DNA of 64,000 nucleotides from Thiobacillus sp. (GTDB taxonomy: Bacteria > Pseudomonadota > Gammaproteobacteria > Burkholderiales > Thiobacillaceae). A program made the translations under genes and the position numbers. Position 1 is the first letter of the stretch. Every line of letters starts with the position of its first letter. The stretch is taken from NCBI RefSeq assembly GCF_030696885.1, contig NZ_JAUYRI010000009.1:115744-179743 (forward strand), given 5' to 3'. This document shows positions 44,591 through 52,759 of this stretch, piece by piece. The notes below the pieces were generated by a model. The model saw only the letters and a program-made list of their open reading frames with translations, did not search any database and had not been told where the DNA came from.

Positions 44591-44914
44591 ATGGCGGTGA
44601 CCCTGTCCGAGCGCGCAGCGCAACACGTGACCAACTACCTCGCCAAACGCGGCAAGGGCGTCGGCATCCGTCTCGGCGTGCGTACCACCGGCTGCTCCGG
44701 CATGGCCTACAAGCTGGAATTTGCCGATGACGTGCCCGAAGGCGACGAGGTCTTCACCAGCCATGGCGTGACCGTCTTCGTCGATCCGAAAAGCCTCACT
44801 TACATCGACGGCACCGAACTCGACTACGCCCGCGAGGGACTGAACGAAGGCTTCAAGTTCAACAACCCGAACGTGAAGAACGAGTGCGGCTGCGGCGAGT
44901 CGTTTAACGTTTGA
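44591..44914 (+). CDS. iscA: A-type Fe-S carrier IscA
   Basis: IscA (107 residues) carries iron or clusters to client proteins. The three family cysteines are present: one in [15 protein letters not shown] and two in [10 protein letters not shown] at the C-terminus. It starts 3 bp after iscU. Confidence 0.96.
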   Translation: MAVTLSERAAQHVTNYLAKRGKGVGIRLGVRTTGCSGMAYKLEFADDVPEGDEVFTSHGVTVFVDPKSLTYIDGTELDYAREGLNEGFKFNNPNVKNECGCGESFNV

Positions 44915-45034
44915 TGGTAGGAGCTAGGGGTTAGGATCTAGGGGCTAGGGAAGGTGCGGCCCAGGGCCGCGCTTATTAAAGACGCGAAGCACAAGCCCCC
45001 CTAAATCCTAGCCCCTAGCCCCTGGCCCCTAACA
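44915..45034. repeat. Heptad-repeat inverted element between iscA and hscB
   Basis: Five TAGGRRY-type heptads (44918-44952) face five inverted heptads (44997-45031) across about 44 bp. It begins just after the iscA stop and ends 3 bp before the hscB ATG, so hscB has no separate ribosome site. It is a second copy of the element at 30445-30641. Confidence 0.8.
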
Positions 45035-45565
45035 ATGGATTTCACCCAAACCCACTTCGAACTGTTCGGCCTGCCGCAAGCGTATGCGCTGGACCGTGAC
45101 AAACTCGATGCCGCTTACCGCGAAATGCAGAACACGGTGCACCCGGACCGCTTTGCTGCACAGCCGGATGCCGAACAGCGGGTGGCGATGCAGTGGGCAA
45201 CCCAGGCGAACGAGGCCTACCAGACGCTGAAGCATCCGGTGAGCCGCGGCGTGTATTTGCTGAAGTTGCAGGGCATCGACGCATTCGATGCCAGCAACAC
45301 CAAAATGGCGCCGGCCTTTCTGATGCAGCAGATGGAATGGCGTGAAGCCATCGACGAGGCGCGCGCCGGCAACAGCACGGCAGCGCTGGATGCCCTGAGC
45401 GACGACCTGCGCAGCGCACACCGTCGGATCGAGGCGCAGCTGGCCGATCTGATCGACACTGCGCATGATTATGCGGCGGCCTGCGAGGCCGTGCGCCAGC
45501 TGCGTTTCATGGACAAGCTCATCGCCGAAGTCGGCGACGTCTACGAAGAACTGGAAACCTATTAA
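45035..45565 (+). CDS. hscB: Fe-S co-chaperone HscB
   Basis: HscB is the J-domain partner that brings IscU to HscA. In 176 residues the N-terminal J domain has HFELFGLPQAYALDRDKLDAAYREMQNTVHPDRF with the HPD motif; the C-terminal three-helix domain binds IscU. The length is standard. Confidence 0.93.
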   Translation: MDFTQTHFELFGLPQAYALDRDKLDAAYREMQNTVHPDRFAAQPDAEQRVAMQWATQANEAYQTLKHPVSRGVYLLKLQGIDAFDASNTKMAPAFLMQQMEWREAIDEARAGNSTAALDALSDDLRSAHRRIEAQLADLIDTAHDYAAACEAVRQLRFMDKLIAEVGDVYEELETY

Positions 45566-45660
45566 GACGGCCAGATATGTTTGAACATTTGAATGATCGT
45601 GGAAGGTGTCTAGCGTGGTGCGGTTCGTTGAGCCGTCTCAATAGGGCGCTGTGCTTAATG

Positions 45661-45751
45661 TTTATCGATTCGACACGCCACGCGTTCGAATTGAAACAAT
45701 CGCAGTTCCACGAAATCACTTTCTCTAACGCCATTGTGCCGAATCGATAAA
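45661..45751. repeat. 91-bp element with 16-bp inverted ends, touching hscA
   Basis: TTTATCGATTCGACAC (45661-45676) and its inverse (45736-45751, one mismatch) bound 59 bp of unique sequence. The right end is 1 bp before the hscA ATG. The whole hscB-hscA gap (45566-45752) has no other recognisable feature. Confidence 0.6.
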
Positions 45752-45752
45752 T

Positions 45753-47615
45753 ATGGCCCTGTTGCAAATCGCAGAACCCGGCATGTCCACCGCCCCGCAC
45801 CAGCATCGGCTGGCGGTGGGCATCGACCTGGGCACGACCAATTCGCTGGTGTCCACGGTGCGCTCAGGCCTCGCCGTGGTGCTGGACGACGAAGCCGGCC
45901 ATTCGCTGCTGCCCTCGGTGGTGCGCTACTGTTCCAGCGGCGAGATCGAGGTGGGGTATGCCGCGCAGGCCGCGCAAAACCGCGATCCGCACAATGCCAT
46001 CGCCTCGGTGAAGCGCTTCATGGGGCGCGGCATCGCCGACATTGACGACATCGCCAGCCTGCCGTACCGCTTCGTCGATGCGCCGGGCATGGTGCAGTTG
46101 AGAACCGCTGCCGGTGTCAAAAGCCCTGTCGAGGTCTCGGCCGAAATCCTGAAAACCCTGCGCCAGCGCGCCGAAACCGCAATGGGCGGCGAACTCGTCG
46201 GCGCGGTCATCACCGTGCCGGCCTACTTTGACGACGCCCAGCGCCAGGCCACCAAGGATGCCGCGCAGTTGGCCGGCCTCAATGTGCTGCGCCTGTTGAA
46301 CGAGCCGACCGCGGCGGCGATTGCTTACGGCCTCGACAATGCCTCCGAAGGCATCTACGCGGTCTACGACCTCGGCGGCGGCACTTTCGATATCTCCATC
46401 CTCAAACTCTCGAAGGGCGTGTTCGAAGTGCTCGCCACCAACGGCGACTCGGCGCTGGGCGGCGACGACTTCGACCAGCGCGTGTTCTGCTGGATCGTCG
46501 AGCAGGGCCGCTTCCAGCCGCTGTCGGCGGGCGATATGCGGCTCCTGCTGACCAAGGCGCGCGACGCCAAGGAAGCGCTGACCGAGCACACTGACGTGCG
46601 CATCACCGCCGTGCTGTCGACCGGCGAAATGATGGATGCGACGCTGACCCAAACCGAATTCAACAGCATGACGGCGAGCCTCGTCAGCAAGACGCTGGCG
46701 CCCACCCGCAAGGCGTTGCGTGACGCCGGCCTGTCCGTCGATGAAGTGAAGGGCGTGGTGATGGTCGGCGGCTCCACACGGATGCCGTGCATCCGCCATG
46801 CGGTCGCCGGTTTCTTCAAGCAGACGCCGCTGACCAACCTCGATCCCGACAAGGTGGTCGCGCTGGGTGCCGCCATGCAGGCCGACGTGCTGGCCGGCAA
46901 CCGCGCCGGCGACGACTGGCTGCTGCTCGACGTGATTCCGCTGTCGCTCGGCCTCGAAACCATGGGCGGGCTGACCGAGAAGGTGATCCCGCGCAACACC
47001 ACGATTCCCACCGCGCGCGCGCAGGAGTTCACCACCTTCAAGGACGGCCAGACCGCGATGAGCGTGCACGTGCTGCAGGGCGAACGCGAGCTGGCGTCCG
47101 ACTGCCGTTCGCTGGCGCGCTTCGAGCTGCGCGGCATCCCGCCGATGGTGGCGGGGGCGGCGCGCATCCGCGTTACCTTCCAGGTCGATGCCGACGGCCT
47201 CCTGTCGGTGGCGGCGCGCGAGCAGAGCAGCGGGGTCGAAGCCAGCGTACAGGTCAAGCCCTCGTACGGGCTGGGCGACGACGAAGTCACCCGCATGCTG
47301 AAAGACGCGTTCACCTACGCCAAGGACGACATGTACGCGCGTGCGCTGAACGAGCAGATCGTCGACGCGCAGGGCCTGATCGCCGCCACCCGCGCGGCAC
47401 TGGCGCAAGACGCCGCGCTGCTCGACGAAGCCGAAACCGCGGCGATCGAAGCCGGCATCGCCGATCTCGAAACACGGATGGCAGGCACGGATCACCAGGC
47501 CATCAAGCGCGGCATCGAGGCGCTCAATGCGGTGACCACCGAATTCGCCCAGCGCCGCATGGACCAGAACGTGCGCCGCGCGATGGCCGGACAGAAACTG
47601 GAAACCTTCGGTTGA
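45753..47615 (+). CDS. hscA: Fe-S assembly chaperone HscA
   Basis: HscA is the Hsp70 specialised for IscU. The 620-residue protein starts [10 protein letters not shown], as in Escherichia coli, supporting the ATG at 45753 in spite of the missing ribosome site. The ATPase domain has [42 protein letters not shown] and [14 protein letters not shown]; the substrate domain covers the last 230 residues. Confidence 0.95.
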   Translation: MALLQIAEPGMSTAPHQHRLAVGIDLGTTNSLVSTVRSGLAVVLDDEAGHSLLPSVVRYCSSGEIEVGYAAQAAQNRDPHNAIASVKRFMGRGIADIDDIASLPYRFVDAPGMVQLRTAAGVKSPVEVSAEILKTLRQRAETAMGGELVGAVITVPAYFDDAQRQATKDAAQLAGLNVLRLLNEPTAAAIAYGLDNASEGIYAVYDLGGGTFDISILKLSKGVFEVLATNGDSALGGDDFDQRVFCWIVEQGRFQPLSAGDMRLLLTKARDAKEALTEHTDVRITAVLSTGEMMDATLTQTEFNSMTASLVSKTLAPTRKALRDAGLSVDEVKGVVMVGGSTRMPCIRHAVAGFFKQTPLTNLDPDKVVALGAAMQADVLAGNRAGDDWLLLDVIPLSLGLETMGGLTEKVIPRNTTIPTARAQEFTTFKDGQTAMSVHVLQGERELASDCRSLARFELRGIPPMVAGAARIRVTFQVDADGLLSVAAREQSSGVEASVQVKPSYGLGDDEVTRMLKDAFTYAKDDMYARALNEQIVDAQGLIAATRAALAQDAALLDEAETAAIEAGIADLETRMAGTDHQAIKRGIEALNAVTTEFAQRRMDQNVRRAMAGQKLETFG

Positions 47616-47622
47616 ACGAATC

Positions 47623-48396
47623 ATGCTGAACGACGCCTTCATCGAATCCCTGCGGGTCAAGCTCGAAGCGCACCCGATCTACGCCGCCGTGCAGACGCTG
47701 GACGACCTGCGCATGTTCATGCAGCACCACGTCTATTCGGTGTGGGACTTCATGTCGCTGATCAAGTACCTGCAGCACGAGGTCGCGCCTGCACGCTGGC
47801 CGTGGACGCCGCAGGGCGACGCCTCGGTGCAGCGCTTCATCAACGAACTGGTGCTGGAAGAGGAAACCGACGTCGCGCTGCCGGGGCAGGAAGGGTTTAC
47901 CAGCCACTTCATGCTGTATCTGGCCGCCATGCGCGAAATCGGGGCCGATGCCGACACGCCGGCGCGCTTTGTGCAGAACGTGGCGGAGCAGGGCATCGAT
48001 GGCGCGCTGGCGTCGGGCCTCGCGCCCGCGCCGTCGGCCGCGTTCACCCGCACCACCTTCGATTTTCTGGCGAGCGGCAAGCCGCACACCGTCGCCGCCG
48101 CGCTGGCGCTAGGGCGCGAGCACGTCATCCCGTCGATGTTCCGCGCCTTCCTGTCGCGCATGGCGGTGACCGAGGCGCAGGCGCCCAGCTTCCACTACTA
48201 CCTCAACCGCCACGTCCACCTGGACGAGGATTTTCATGCGCCGCTGTCGCTGCGCCTGCTCGCCGCGCTGTGCGGCGGCGACGCTGCCAAATGGCGCGAA
48301 GCCGAAGCCGCGGCCGCCGCCGCGGTCGACGCACGTTTACAATTCTGGGACGGCGTACTCGCCGCCCTGCCAAGCCAACAAACCCAAGCCGCCTGA
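47623..48396 (+). CDS. DUF3050 protein within the isc operon
   Basis: A 257-residue protein resembling DUF3050, a family predicted to share the heme-oxygenase-like helical fold. Possible metal ligands include H35/H36 (FMQHHVYSVWDFM), E75 and E79-E81 (NELVLEEETD), E166/H167 (GREHVIP) and the cluster H191, H197, H199, D201, H205 (HYYLNRHVHLDEDFH). The spacing suits a di-iron site like that of heme-oxygenase-like di-iron oxidases, but this is inference. It lies 7 bp after hscA and 1 bp before fdx, so it is co-expressed with Fe-S assembly. Confidence 0.75.
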   Translation: MLNDAFIESLRVKLEAHPIYAAVQTLDDLRMFMQHHVYSVWDFMSLIKYLQHEVAPARWPWTPQGDASVQRFINELVLEEETDVALPGQEGFTSHFMLYLAAMREIGADADTPARFVQNVAEQGIDGALASGLAPAPSAAFTRTTFDFLASGKPHTVAAALALGREHVIPSMFRAFLSRMAVTEAQAPSFHYYLNRHVHLDEDFHAPLSLRLLAALCGGDAAKWREAEAAAAAAVDARLQFWDGVLAALPSQQTQAA

Positions 48397-48397
48397 T

Positions 48398-48736
48398 ATG
48401 CCCCAACTCATCGTATTGCCCCACGTCGAACTCTGTCCCGAAGGCACCGTCATCGAAGCCAAGACGGGCGACACCATTTGCGATACCCTGCTCGCCAACG
48501 GGGTCGAAATCGAGCACGCCTGCGAAAAATCCTGCGCCTGCACCACCTGCCACGTCATCGTGCGCGAAGGCTTCAATACGCTGGCCGAGTCGACCGAAGA
48601 TGAGGACGATCTGCTCGACAAGGCCTGGGGGCTGGAACCGCAGTCGCGGCTGTCGTGCCAGGCGCGTGTCGCCAGCAGCGACCTGGTGATCGAAATCCCC
48701 AAATACACCATCAACATGGTCAAGGAAGGTCATTGA
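48398..48736 (+). CDS. fdx: ISC-type 2Fe-2S ferredoxin
   Basis: Fdx supplies electrons for cluster assembly. The ATG at 48398 gives a 112-residue protein; the C-x5-C-x2-C ligands are in HACEKSCACTTCHV with the fourth in RLSCQARV. The length and the end (YTINMVKEGH) match isc ferredoxins. Confidence 0.95.
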   Translation: MPQLIVLPHVELCPEGTVIEAKTGDTICDTLLANGVEIEHACEKSCACTTCHVIVREGFNTLAESTEDEDDLLDKAWGLEPQSRLSCQARVASSDLVIEIPKYTINMVKEGH

Positions 48737-48737
48737 A

Positions 48738-48932
48738 ATGAAGTGGACGGATTCCCTCGACATCGCGATCGAACTTGCCGAAGCACACCCCGAAATCGAT
48801 CCGCGCACCATCCGCTTCACCGACCTGCGGGGCTGGGTGATGGAGCTGCCGGACTTCGACGACGACCCCGAGCATTCCGGCGAAAAAATCCTCGAAGCGA
48901 TCCAGATGGCATGGATCGACGAGATGAGTTGA
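48738..48932 (+). CDS. iscX: Fe-S assembly protein IscX
   Basis: IscX is a small acidic iron-binding modulator of IscS. The 64-residue product has KWTDSLDIAIELAEAHPEIDPRTIRFTDLRGWVMELPDFDDDP, the family signature. It starts 1 bp after fdx and ends the isc operon. Confidence 0.95.
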   Translation: MKWTDSLDIAIELAEAHPEIDPRTIRFTDLRGWVMELPDFDDDPEHSGEKILEAIQMAWIDEMS

Positions 48933-48960
48933 CAGCCGGGCACTACTGGATGCTTTGAAA

Positions 48961-48990
48961 TGAAAAAGGGGGCTTGCGCCCCCTTTTTCA
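48961..48990. terminator. Bidirectional terminator between iscX and the minus-strand barrel gene
   Basis: A 13-bp perfect inverted repeat (48961-48973 and 48978-48990), GC core GGGGGC/GCCCCC with loop TTGC, flanked by AAAAA and TTTTT. It serves both convergent genes. Confidence 0.9.
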
Positions 48991-49013
48991 TTGCCAAACG
49001 TCGGGTCCGGATA

Positions 49014-49586
49014 TCAGAACTTGAAGACCACGCCGGCCGAGATCAGGTCGATGTCCGCTTCGCCGGTACCGCCGTTGAAGCTCGAACTGCCCGCTTCGAA
49101 ATAGCGCTCCCATTCCACGCGGAGCCCAACCGACTTGGTGAAGTTGTACTGGGCGCCCAAGCCAAGAGACCATGCAATGTCGGTGTCTTCAGCTGCCACG
49201 GTCCCTTTGACGTCCGTCTGCAGGAAGTTCATGCCACCCGAAAAGAGCAGGGAAAAACTGGGGCTGAGCGCATAGGTTCCGAGCAAGCGCATGGTGACGC
49301 CGTCGACTTCCCGTGTCCCCGTCTGCGCACCCGTGTACTCGACTTCGCCCGTGTCGACGTAGCCAAATTCCATCGAGATGTATTCGTTGACTTCAAGCCC
49401 GCCAAAGATCTTCCAGGCCATATCGGAGTCGTCGCAGCTGGTCGCGGCGGGGCAGCTTATGTCGGAGGTGGCTTGGCCCACGCTCGCACCCAGATAGGGC
49501 GCCAGGGTGAAGTCAAAGAAACCGGCAGACGCAGGCGTGGATAGGGCCAGTGCCGAGGCCAGGGCGGCGAAACGCAGAGTGCGCAT
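49014..49586 (-). CDS. Outer-membrane beta-barrel protein
   Basis: A 190-residue protein with a signal peptide (ALASALALSTPASA) and a mature part of alternating amphipathic strands ending in the outer-membrane signature ISAGVVFKF. It resembles small OmpA/OmpW-like eight-stranded barrels. A cysteine pair (SCPAATSC) lies in an early loop. AGAGGAG precedes the ATG. The ligand or function cannot be told. Confidence 0.8.
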   Translation of the reverse strand: MRTLRFAALASALALSTPASAGFFDFTLAPYLGASVGQATSDISCPAATSCDDSDMAWKIFGGLEVNEYISMEFGYVDTGEVEYTGAQTGTREVDGVTMRLLGTYALSPSFSLLFSGGMNFLQTDVKGTVAAEDTDIAWSLGLGAQYNFTKSVGLRVEWERYFEAGSSSFNGGTGEADIDLISAGVVFKF

Positions 49587-49861
49587 TTGAATCTCCTCTA
49601 GGATTGTTTTTGTGCTGAACGTTAGCCTGGCGGGTCCGAAACGGTCCGGAATACGCTGCAGGGTGAAACGAATCGCAGATTAATCCTTTTTTACCTTTTT
49701 AGGTAGTACAAACGTGCATAATTCCCACGAATGCCGCCAGTCTGGCTGTATGCGGCTGGTTTGCAGGAGATGAGCGCGTCCTGTCCACTATTCGTTTTAC
49801 CATTCCCGATAACAGGCAGCCTTGATAAGCCCTGACACGGGAATAAGTCGGAGACCTTGTG

Positions 49862-50815
49862 ATGAGCAAAACCCCGAATGACACGCGTCGCAGACTGCTG
49901 GGCGCCATGGCGGTCGCGCCGCTGCTGGGCCCGGCCCTGACGCAATCGGCCCTGGCGCAATCGGCCATGGCGCAATCCCCCCAGGCCCAGCCCGCCACCC
50001 GCATCATTCCCTCCGGCCGCGAAGCGCTTCCGTTGGTGGGGCTGGGCAGCTGGATCACCTTCAATGTCGGCAACGACCCCGTCGCGCGCGACGCCAGCGC
50101 CGACGTGATGCGCGCCTTCTTCCAGGCTGGCGGCCGCCTGATCGACAGCTCCCCGATGTATGGCTCGGCGCAAGACGTCATCGGCTACGCCCTCAAGAAG
50201 ATCGGCCGCCCGCCCAACCTGTTTGCCGCTGACAAGGTCTGGATTGCCGGCGAGGACGAGGGCCGCATGCAGATGGACGCGTCACGCCGGCTGTGGGGGA
50301 TTCCGCGCTTCGACCTGATGCAGGTGCACAACCTGCTGTCGTGGCAGATGCACCTGCCGACCCTGTTCGCGATGAAGGCGGCCGGCCAGTTGCGCTATGT
50401 GGGCATCACCACCTCGCACGGGCGGCGGCACGGCGAGCTGGAGCAGATCATGTCCAGCCAGCCGATCGATTTCGTCCAGCTCACCTACAACCTGCATGAC
50501 CGCGAAGCTGAGCAGCGCCTGCTGCCGCTTGCGCTTGAGCGCGGCATCGCCATCATCGTCAACCGGCCGTTCCAGCAGGGCAATCTGCTGGAACGGCTGG
50601 CGCGCCGCCGGCTGCCGTCGTGGGCGGCCGAAATCGACTGCACCAGCTGGGCGCAGTTCGCGCTCAAGTTCATCATTTCCCATCCGGCCGTCACCTGCGC
50701 GATTCCGGCCACCACCCGCGTCGACCATGTGCGCGAGAACATGGGCACCGCCACCGGCCGGCTGCCGGACCCCGCCCTGCGCGCGCGCATGGCTGCCGCC
50801 TACGCCGGCCGCTGA
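49862..50815 (+). CDS. Tat-exported aldo/keto reductase family protein
   Basis: The N-terminus carries a twin-arginine signal (TRRRLLGAM followed by a hydrophobic stretch), so the folded protein is probably exported. After residue 45 it is an aldo/keto reductase barrel: LPLVGLGSWITF, LIDSSPMYGSAQDVIG (catalytic tyrosine), FDLMQVHN (histidine), and a C-terminal ATTRVDHVRENMG. The catalytic lysine is not clear. Three near-identical 15-bp units code for the repeated AQSALAQSAMAQS at the signal end. The start is ATG 49862, though a GTG precedes it directly. It overlaps the next gene by one base. Confidence 0.8.
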   Translation: MSKTPNDTRRRLLGAMAVAPLLGPALTQSALAQSAMAQSPQAQPATRIIPSGREALPLVGLGSWITFNVGNDPVARDASADVMRAFFQAGGRLIDSSPMYGSAQDVIGYALKKIGRPPNLFAADKVWIAGEDEGRMQMDASRRLWGIPRFDLMQVHNLLSWQMHLPTLFAMKAAGQLRYVGITTSHGRRHGELEQIMSSQPIDFVQLTYNLHDREAEQRLLPLALERGIAIIVNRPFQQGNLLERLARRRLPSWAAEIDCTSWAQFALKFIISHPAVTCAIPATTRVDHVRENMGTATGRLPDPALRARMAAAYAGR

Positions 50816-51480
50816 TGTCGGAATGGTGGACCTACAGCCCGCGCGACCTGCTGCTGTTTTCGCCGCAGACCTATTACCGGCTGTTCGAACTTCATAACCA
50901 GGCGTGGTGGCCGCTGCCGCTGCTGGCACTCGCGCTCGGCGTGGCGCTGCCGGTGCTGTGGCGGCGCGGCGGTGTCGGGGCAGGGCGCATCGTGGCGCTG
51001 ATCCTGGCCGCAGTCTGGCTGTGGGTGGCGTGGGCGTACCACGCACAACGCTACGCCAGCATCAACCTCCTGGCCGATTTCTTTGCCTGGGCCTTCGTCG
51101 CCCAGGCCGTGCTGCTGGTGTGGCTGGGTACGGTGCGCAACCGCTTCATGCCGGTGCCGGCCACGGCATGGACTGCGCGTATCGGCCTGTTGCTGGTGCT
51201 GTTTGGCGTGCTGGGGTTTCCGCTGCTGGCGCCGCTGCTTGGCCGAAGCTGGGCCCACGCTGAAATCTTTGGCATGGCACCCGATCCTACGGTGCTCGTC
51301 ACGCTCGGCGTGCTGCTGCTCGCCGGCGCGCGTTCGCTGTGGATGCTGTTTCCGATTCCGCTGCTGTGGTGTCTGATCAGCGGCACCACGCTGTGGGCGA
51401 TGGACGCGCCCGAGTTTGCGCTGTTGCCGCTGGGGGCGGTGCTGGCCCTTGTGGGCGCCGTGATGCGCGGGCGCCGCTGA
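50815..51480 (+). CDS. DUF6064 family membrane protein
   Basis: A 221-residue protein with about six or seven hydrophobic segments. The start EWWTYSPRDLLLFSPQTYYRLFELHNQAWWP fits DUF6064. The ATG at 50815 overlaps the preceding stop, so it is co-translated with the reductase; this pairing suggests a shared but unknown role. It is the last non-cassette gene before the integron array. Confidence 0.7.
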   Translation: MSEWWTYSPRDLLLFSPQTYYRLFELHNQAWWPLPLLALALGVALPVLWRRGGVGAGRIVALILAAVWLWVAWAYHAQRYASINLLADFFAWAFVAQAVLLVWLGTVRNRFMPVPATAWTARIGLLLVLFGVLGFPLLAPLLGRSWAHAEIFGMAPDPTVLVTLGVLLLAGARSLWMLFPIPLLWCLISGTTLWAMDAPEFALLPLGAVLALVGAVMRGRR

Positions 51481-51531
51481 CGCTATTCGATCGCGGGGGG
51501 CGGGTCTGCCCATTCGAACGGAAACTGCACC

Positions 51532-51545
51532 TAGACCAGTTAGCG
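51532..51545 (-). other. Possible remnant of a terminal attC
   Basis: Read on the minus strand, ACGCTAACTGGTCT resembles the start of an attC (GCTAAC core), and an AGACC complement lies near 51503-51510, but no right-hand core is visible. It may be the decayed end of the array. Confidence 0.3.
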
Positions 51546-52109
51546 TCCCTCTCGGTGGAAGGATTGGCCGTCGGGTTTACCTACCAACGCCTGCAACTTA
51601 AGAATGGTTGCCCAGTTTCTGGTTGTCACTGATCTACCTGCTTTGCCGAGCAATGCTTTACCGGCTTTGCTTTCCAGGATGCCGGCTGCGCAGTTCAAGT
51701 ACGCGGCATTCTTGCCGACCAAGAACTGCTCAGGCGACACGACCAAGGATTCGACTGCACCGAGCCCGGATAGCGTGGCGTTATCTTGAGCGAAGACAAC
51801 CAATAGATGTGAATGATTGCTTGCTTGCCCGGCCAACGGGTTTTCACCAACGATGTCCGATAATTCTTTCGCCGACTTGACGATGACGGGTACTTCCACC
51901 TTCAGCTGTTCCGATATGGCGGCGGCTATGTTTGCTGCATGCTTGGCCTGTGTTCCCCTGGTTGCTCGAAATACGGCGTTGCCGCTATTCAGTAGCGTAG
52001 CTACGTCTGTGTATCCGAGTTCAGTCAGCAAGGCTCGCAGATCGGCCATGGGAACTCGCTTGGCTTTGCCAACATTGATGCCACGCAACAGGGCTACGAA
52101 CTTTGGCAC
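51540..52109 (-). CDS. DUF1697 protein, integron cassette 5
   Basis: A 189-residue protein from a GTG at 52109. FVALLRGINVGKAKRVPMADLRALLTELGYTDVATLLNSGNAVF is the DUF1697 signature. The start is only 8 bp from the attC4 core and has no Shine-Dalgarno sequence, as is usual in cassettes. The function of the family is unknown. It is the cassette furthest from the integrase. Confidence 0.8.
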   Translation of the reverse strand: MPKFVALLRGINVGKAKRVPMADLRALLTELGYTDVATLLNSGNAVFRATRGTQAKHAANIAAAISEQLKVEVPVIVKSAKELSDIVGENPLAGQASNHSHLLVVFAQDNATLSGLGAVESLVVSPEQFLVGKNAAYLNCAAGILESKAGKALLGKAGRSVTTRNWATILKLQALVGKPDGQSFHREGR

Positions 52110-52116
52110 TTGCGAC

Positions 52117-52187
52117 GCCTGCGTTTGAGCTCAGCCGCGTGCGAAGGCCGCCGGCCGTGGCACGTCGGCTGCGGCGAAGGGTTAGGC
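52117..52187 (-). other. attC site 4 (3' of cassette 4)
   Basis: On the minus strand: core GCCTAAC (52181-52187), an imperfect inverted repeat (CAGCCG-A-CGTG facing CACG-CGGCTG) and a right end that should read GTTAGGC but reads CGCAGGC. The stop of cassette 4 lies in the left core. The damaged right core suggests reduced recombination. Confidence 0.7.
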
Positions 52188-52463
52188 CACATCGTACGCG
52201 CCTCGGCGTGTGGCGAGTGCATGCAGGATACTGCGGGTAGCCTGGTCGCTCGTACAAGCGAGTAGCCGCTCTTCTACCTGCTGGGCATACGACGCTGATG
52301 CCACTCCGGACTTGACTGTGGCGAGACCCATGAGCAGCTCACCGATGAGATACCAGTCTTCGTCCGTCATGCCGGTGGTCGCTTGAGCGCGAGAAGCGCG
52401 TGCCCAACCATCGATGTCACCATCGAACTGCTCGTAGATTTTCAGTTTGTCGACTGTAAGCAA
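52182..52463 (-). CDS. Hypothetical protein, integron cassette 4
   Basis: The conserved-looking part is KLKIYEQFDGDIDGWARASR ... MTDEDWYLIGELLMGLATVKSGVASASYAQQVEERL, mostly helical. The frame is open upstream to 52640, but that stretch is the attC3 site read as codons, so I place the start at the TTG at 52463 (93 residues), the first codon after attC. No ribosome site is visible, so the start is uncertain. I do not recognise a function. Confidence 0.6.
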   Translation of the reverse strand: MLTVDKLKIYEQFDGDIDGWARASRAQATTGMTDEDWYLIGELLMGLATVKSGVASASYAQQVEERLLACTSDQATRSILHALATRRGAYDVA

Positions 52464-52472
52464 AGGATTAGC

Positions 52473-52552
52473 GGCTACGTTTGAGTCGGGGGGCGCGTCG
52501 CCTGCGGCGCGCCCCGGCGACCGGAGGGAGCGCCTTGCCCGACAGGTTAGGC
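52473..52552 (-). other. attC site 3 (3' of cassette 3)
   Basis: On the minus strand: left core GCCTAAC (52546-52552), then GTCGGGCAAGGCGCTCCC and a GCGCGCC-rich stem, closing with CCCGAC. The right end reads CGTAGCC instead of GTTAGGC. The interior closely matches attC2, so they are related sites. Confidence 0.75.
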
Positions 52553-52759
52553 ATTTTTGTAACGAACGTAGAAGTCTCGCACAAAATCTTGAATGGACAA
52601 CGTGGCTTAGGGCGACCCTGAACAAGTCCACATTCTTCATTCCGGCAGAACCAGCATTTGGACCCTGGCTTTCACCCGCAAGGGGCAGGCCGCGGTTGTA
52701 ATACAGCTAAAGCTGTAACAACCGCGCACCGCCGGGGTGACGACTTATTCAGAGTTTCC
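52553..52759. other. Non-coding tail of cassette 3 with a strong hairpin
   Basis: About 200 bp between the hemolysin III stop and attC3 hold no convincing gene. A near-perfect hairpin spans 52691-52726: CGCGGTTGTAATACAGCT faces AGCTGTAACAACCGCG with a 2-base bulge. It could terminate or stabilise the cassette transcript. Confidence 0.5.

Noticed and set aside
45725..45735. CTCTAAC at the hscB-hscA junction as an orphan attC core
   Set aside because: No paired L boxes or second core are found around it; the inverted repeat there has different ends.
52691..52726. Hairpin in cassette 3 as a fifth full attC
   Set aside because: It is a near-perfect stem without R/L box organisation or a GTTRRRY core.
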